Assembly (NCBI GenBank): GCA_035570935.1
Contig: DATMKU010000129.1
Location: forward strand, 1-15,858
Direction: 5' to 3'
DNA from: AP-15 sp035570935
GTDB lineage: Bacteria; Pseudomonadota; Alphaproteobacteria; ATCC43930; CGMCC-115725
DNA length: 15,858 nt
The translations under genes were made by a program, and so were the position numbers. The notes under the pieces are model-generated. The model worked only from the letters and a program-made list of their open reading frames with translations. It was not told the DNA's origin and ran no database searches. The first letter of the stretch is position 1. The number at the start of each line of letters is the position of its first letter. Positions 12,700 to 15,858 of the stretch are shown here, piece by piece.

Positions 12700-14649
12700 T
12701 TGCTCTCGCTCAAACGCTTGTTGCTGGCTCTCGCCCCGGCGATTGCGGTCTCGGCCGCGGCGCAGGCGCAAACGCTGTCGCCGTCCGACCTCGCCACCTC
12801 GCGCGCCGCGCTCGCCGCGGCCGCGGCCGGCGACTGGGGCCGCGCTTATGCCGAGGCTGCGCCGATCGGCGACCCGCTGCCGCTCAAAATGCTGCGCTGG
12901 CTCGATTATGCGACCCCGGGCGCGCCCGGCCGCTTTCCCGACATTGCCGACTTCATCGAAAAGAACCCCGATTGGCCGCATCAGAAGGCGCTGCGCAAGC
13001 ACGCCGAAGAGGCGCTGTCGGGCGAAACCGATGCGGTCGCCGCAGCGTGGTTCAGGCGTTATCCGCCGATCGGGGCCGCGGGCCAGGTGCGCGCCGCCGA
13101 AATTCTGCTCAATGCCGGCGATGTCGCGGGTGGCACGGCGGCGCTGCGCGCCGCCTGGGTGGGCAGCGACTTCAACGCGCTCGACGAGAAAAGCTTTCTT
13201 GCCGCCCATGGCGCGGCGATTCGATCCGAGGATGACGAAAGCCGGCTCGACCGGCTGATGTGGGCCGGCAAGACCGAGGCCGTGCGGCGAATGTTGGCGC
13301 GCGTCCCGCCGGATTACCGGGCATTGGCCGAAGCGCGCTTGGCGCTCGCCTTGCAGGCCCCGGCCGCCGACCTGCTTGTCGCCCGCGTCCCGGTCCAGCT
13401 GCGGACCGATGCCGGCCTGCTTTACGACGAGCTGCGTTGGCGCCGCGAAAAGGACATGACCGACGCGGCGGTCGACATCCTAAAGGCCAATCCCGGCGAT
13501 CCGATAGAGCCGGACGCCTGGTGGCACGAGCGCCAGGCCATTGCCCGGCGCCTGCTCGCCGACGGCAACGCCGATCTCGCCTATCAGATCGCCGAACAGC
13601 ACGGCGCGCTCGACGGCAAGGCCTATGCCGACGCCGATTTTCTGCTCGGCTATATCGCGCTGCGCTACAAAAAGGATGCCGCACTCGCGTTTGACGACTT
13701 TTCGCACATCCTGACGCGAGCCGACACACCCTACGCCAAGGCGCGGGCGGGATACTGGGGCGGGCGCGCCGCTGAAGCCGAGGCCAAGCCCGCTCTGGCG
13801 CGCAAATGGTACGCCGCGGGCGCAGAAAATATGGCGACGTTTTACGGGCAGCTCGCCGCCCATCAACTCGGCGACGACGCGCCGCCGCATCCGGTGCCTG
13901 AGCCGGTGCCGAGCAATGCTGAGCGGGCCACCTTTGAAAGCAACGACGTAGTCCGCGCCGCTCTGGTCTTTTTCGCGCTCGGCGATCGCCAGCACAGCAA
14001 GGAGTTTTTGCTGCATTTGGCAGACGCGGCCGATACCCCAACCCAATTTGCGATGCTGGCGACGCTGGCCGAGCAAAACGGCCGCATCGATCTTGCGATT
14101 GCGGTCGCCAAACGCGCGATCGTCGCCGGGACCCCGTTGATGATCCACGGCTATCCGATCATCGCCTTGCCCGCCGGCGGCAACACCGAGCCGGCATTGC
14201 TGTTTGCGGTCATCCGCCAGGAGAGCGGGTTCGATGTCGGCGCCATGAGCCCGGCCGGCGCGCGCGGCCTGATGCAGCTGATGCCGGGGACGGCCATCGC
14301 CATCGCCAGCCAGCTCGGCCAGCCGTTATCACTGTCGCGGCTGATGATGGACGGCCTCTACAACATCGATCTCGGCCGCGGTTATTTGCAGCAGCTGATC
14401 GAAGACTTCGGCGGGTCGTACGCGCTGGCGATCGCCTCGTACAACGCCGGCCCGGGGCGAATTCGTCAGTGGCTCGCCGAATACGGCGACCCGCGCGGCG
14501 GCAAGATCGACATGGTCGATTGGATCGAAACCATCCCGATCGACGAAACCCGGCTATACGTGCAGCGCGTGCTTGAAAACCTGCAGGTCTATCGCGGGCA
14601 GAACGGGCGCAACGCGGCCTTTTCGCTGGTCAGCGACCTCGCCCGCTGA
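12700..14649 (+). CDS. slt: Soluble lytic murein transglycosylase (Slt family)
   Basis: This 649-aa periplasmic enzyme has a signal peptide (residues 1-24, ending AAQAQ), a long alpha-helical repeat region (about 30-480) that forms the ring-shaped superhelix of Slt, and a C-terminal lysozyme-like domain. The catalytic glutamate is E508 in FAVIRQESGFD, followed by GAMSPAGARGLMQLMPGTA and SYNAGPGRIRQW (580 onward). It cleaves the glycan strand of murein with formation of a 1,6-anhydro ring. Length agrees with Slt70-type enzymes. I chose TTG at 12700, which has AAGGAAGGGGGG ending 6 nt upstream; the TTG at 12661 would add a non-signal leader. It often lies beside dapA in alphaproteobacteria, as here. 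Confidence 0.9.
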   Translation: MLSLKRLLLALAPAIAVSAAAQAQTLSPSDLATSRAALAAAAAGDWGRAYAEAAPIGDPLPLKMLRWLDYATPGAPGRFPDIADFIEKNPDWPHQKALRKHAEEALSGETDAVAAAWFRRYPPIGAAGQVRAAEILLNAGDVAGGTAALRAAWVGSDFNALDEKSFLAAHGAAIRSEDDESRLDRLMWAGKTEAVRRMLARVPPDYRALAEARLALALQAPAADLLVARVPVQLRTDAGLLYDELRWRREKDMTDAAVDILKANPGDPIEPDAWWHERQAIARRLLADGNADLAYQIAEQHGALDGKAYADADFLLGYIALRYKKDAALAFDDFSHILTRADTPYAKARAGYWGGRAAEAEAKPALARKWYAAGAENMATFYGQLAAHQLGDDAPPHPVPEPVPSNAERATFESNDVVRAALVFFALGDRQHSKEFLLHLADAADTPTQFAMLATLAEQNGRIDLAIAVAKRAIVAGTPLMIHGYPIIALPAGGNTEPALLFAVIRQESGFDVGAMSPAGARGLMQLMPGTAIAIASQLGQPLSLSRLMMDGLYNIDLGRGYLQQLIEDFGGSYALAIASYNAGPGRIRQWLAEYGDPRGGKIDMVDWIETIPIDETRLYVQRVLENLQVYRGQNGRNAAFSLVSDLAR

Positions 14650-14748
14650 CCCGGTTTGAACGCATGGGTTGGGACGCGTTGCGCCCCAGCCGCGTTTCGC
14701 GTCAGCGCCGTGCCTCGGGCGTTCGTCAGGGGTCGCAGACGAGGACGA
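14650..14748. other. Convergent gap between slt and the MFS gene
   Basis: Ninety-nine bases separate two convergent genes. I see no T-rich hairpin that would serve as an intrinsic terminator and no ORF. Confidence 0.4.
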
Positions 14749-15858
14749 TCACGATGCCGTCTGCATCGACGCGATGCGGCTCGTCCGCCGGCCGGGCAAC
14801 GCCAGAAACGCGGTCGCGACCGCGGCGATCAGCGCAAAGAGGCAAGCGGACAAAAAGACGTAGGTCGGCGGCAGCCCGCGCGCCAGCAGAAACCCACCGA
14901 GCGGTGCAGCGGCGATGCCGCCCAACCGCCCGACGCCGGTCGCAAACCCGTAGCCGCTCGTGCGCATGCGCGCCGGATAAAGCTTGCCGCACGCCGCGTT
15001 CAGCCCGGTCTGGCTGCCGATGACGGTCAGCCCGGACAGGAGCACCACCGCGAGCAGCATCACATAAGGCAGCTCAAACAGCGAAATCAGCGCGATGAAC
15101 ACAATCCCGGCGGCGTAATGCCACGCCAGCGACCGCCGCGTGCCAAAGCGGTCGATCGCCCATCCGAGATAGAGCACCGCGGCAATCCCGCCGAGCGGGT
15201 AGAGGCTCGTCGCAAACACCGCCTGCGCCGGCGTCATGCCGATCAGGTGGAGGACTTCGGGCAGCCAGAAGACAAACAGGAAGAGATTCAACAGACTGCA
15301 GAAGAAAATAATCCACAACAGCGTCGTCTGCAGCGCGAAGCCCTCGCCGAACAGCATCTTGATCGGATTGCCGCGGGCAATATCGATCCCGTGCGCCTCC
15401 CCACTCGCCGGCGCGATGTCGAGACGCTGCAGCAGCGCCTGATGACGCGGCGCCAAGTTCGCTTTCGCGGCGAGCAAACGCGGCGATTCGGGGAGCCACA
15501 GGGCCGCGATCGCGATCAGCACCAGCGGAAAGGCGCCGCCGATGATAAAGATGATGGGCCAGCCGAACCCCTCGTGCAGGAGGAAGGACACCGCCAACCC
15601 GCCGATAAAGCCGCCGATCGGCGCCCCGGTGAAGGTCAGCATGATCATCATCGCGCGCAACCGCTGCGGCGTGTAATCGCCGGTCAGCGCCACGGTTCCG
15701 GCAAACCCGCCGGCGATCCCGGCTCCGGTGAAGAAGCGGGTTCCGGCGAGGAAGGCGAGCGACGGGGAATAGGCGCTCGCCAGCGAGGCGACGCCAAAGA
15801 GCGCGAGGCTGATCAGCAGCAATGGTTTGCGCCCGAAGCGGTCGCCGATCGGGCCGGC
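14749..15858 (-). CDS. MFS transporter, aromatic acid:H+ symporter (AAHS)-like, 5' end beyond window
   Basis: Transcribed from beyond the right edge, 369 codons are visible. The first visible residues carry the MFS loop 2-3 signature (GDRFGRK), so the N-terminus and the first two helices are missing from the window. Then come ten more hydrophobic helices, with RFFTGAGIAGGFAGTVALTGDYTPQRLRA in helix 4 and the loop after it, and IDRFGTRRSL as the second-half copy of the loop motif. The central cytosolic loop (about 60 residues after LWLPESPRLL) is typical. This arrangement fits the AAHS family, which imports benzoates and hydroxybenzoates by proton symport, but sugar or other organic acid transport cannot be excluded. 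It converges with slt. Confidence 0.8.
   Translation of the reverse strand, partial: AGPIGDRFGRKPLLLISLALFGVASLASAYSPSLAFLAGTRFFTGAGIAGGFAGTVALTGDYTPQRLRAMMIMLTFTGAPIGGFIGGLAVSFLLHEGFGWPIIFIIGGAFPLVLIAIAALWLPESPRLLAAKANLAPRHQALLQRLDIAPASGEAHGIDIARGNPIKMLFGEGFALQTTLLWIIFFCSLLNLFLFVFWLPEVLHLIGMTPAQAVFATSLYPLGGIAAVLYLGWAIDRFGTRRSLAWHYAAGIVFIALISLFELPYVMLLAVVLLSGLTVIGSQTGLNAACGKLYPARMRTSGYGFATGVGRLGGIAAAPLGGFLLARGLPPTYVFLSACLFALIAAVATAFLALPGRRTSRIASMQTAS

Overview
This is a GC-rich window with the look of an alphaproteobacterial chromosome, most likely Hyphomicrobiales and possibly near Bradyrhizobium or Rhodoplanes. The reasons are the gene order slt, dapA, smpB, udgB and a NYN-domain gene, the style of the dispersed palindromic repeats, and a TTCCCGG-rich intergenic element that I associate from memory with that group. 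No rRNA, tRNA or CRISPR array is visible.

Layout. Positions 1-394 hold the 5' part of an IS256-family transposase, cut by the window edge. A gene-free stretch of about 720 bases follows, with a compact AT-richer repeat element at 712-882. Next come a stand-alone MetE-type C-terminal-domain protein on the minus strand (1119-2288) and, divergently, a VapBC-type toxin-antitoxin pair with a 9-bp palindromic operator (2371-3040). A short-chain dehydrogenase at 3120-4089 carries a one-base frameshift. From 4163 to 4690 there are two clusters of palindromic repeats around a 60-residue coiled-coil ORF. A class III-like zinc alcohol dehydrogenase (minus) and a SnoaL-like protein (plus) diverge from an intergenic region that contains three 18-bp tandem repeats.

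The second half begins with the housekeeping pair NYN-domain protein and UdgB uracil-DNA glycosylase, with start and stop codons overlapping by 4 nt. A probable iron-uptake operon follows: a secreted cupredoxin-fold protein without Cys or Met ligands, an FTR1-type iron permease with two RExxE motifs, and a secreted protein that looks like an outer-membrane barrel. The operon is preceded by consecutive TTGCA-like hexamers that resemble a Fur-family site. It sits between udgB and smpB, where I would expect the two to be neighbours. The block continues on the minus strand with dapA and smpB (lysine biosynthesis and trans-translation), then a small overlapping gene pair (a 69-aa protein and a DUF4279-like protein), and a soluble lytic transglycosylase. 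An aromatic-acid-type MFS transporter on the minus strand runs off the right edge.

The strongest candidate for an under-described system is the cupredoxin / FTR1 / putative barrel triad at 8126-10223. The 18-bp tandem repeat array, the MITE-like element and the overlapping small-protein / DUF4279 pair also deserve a look.
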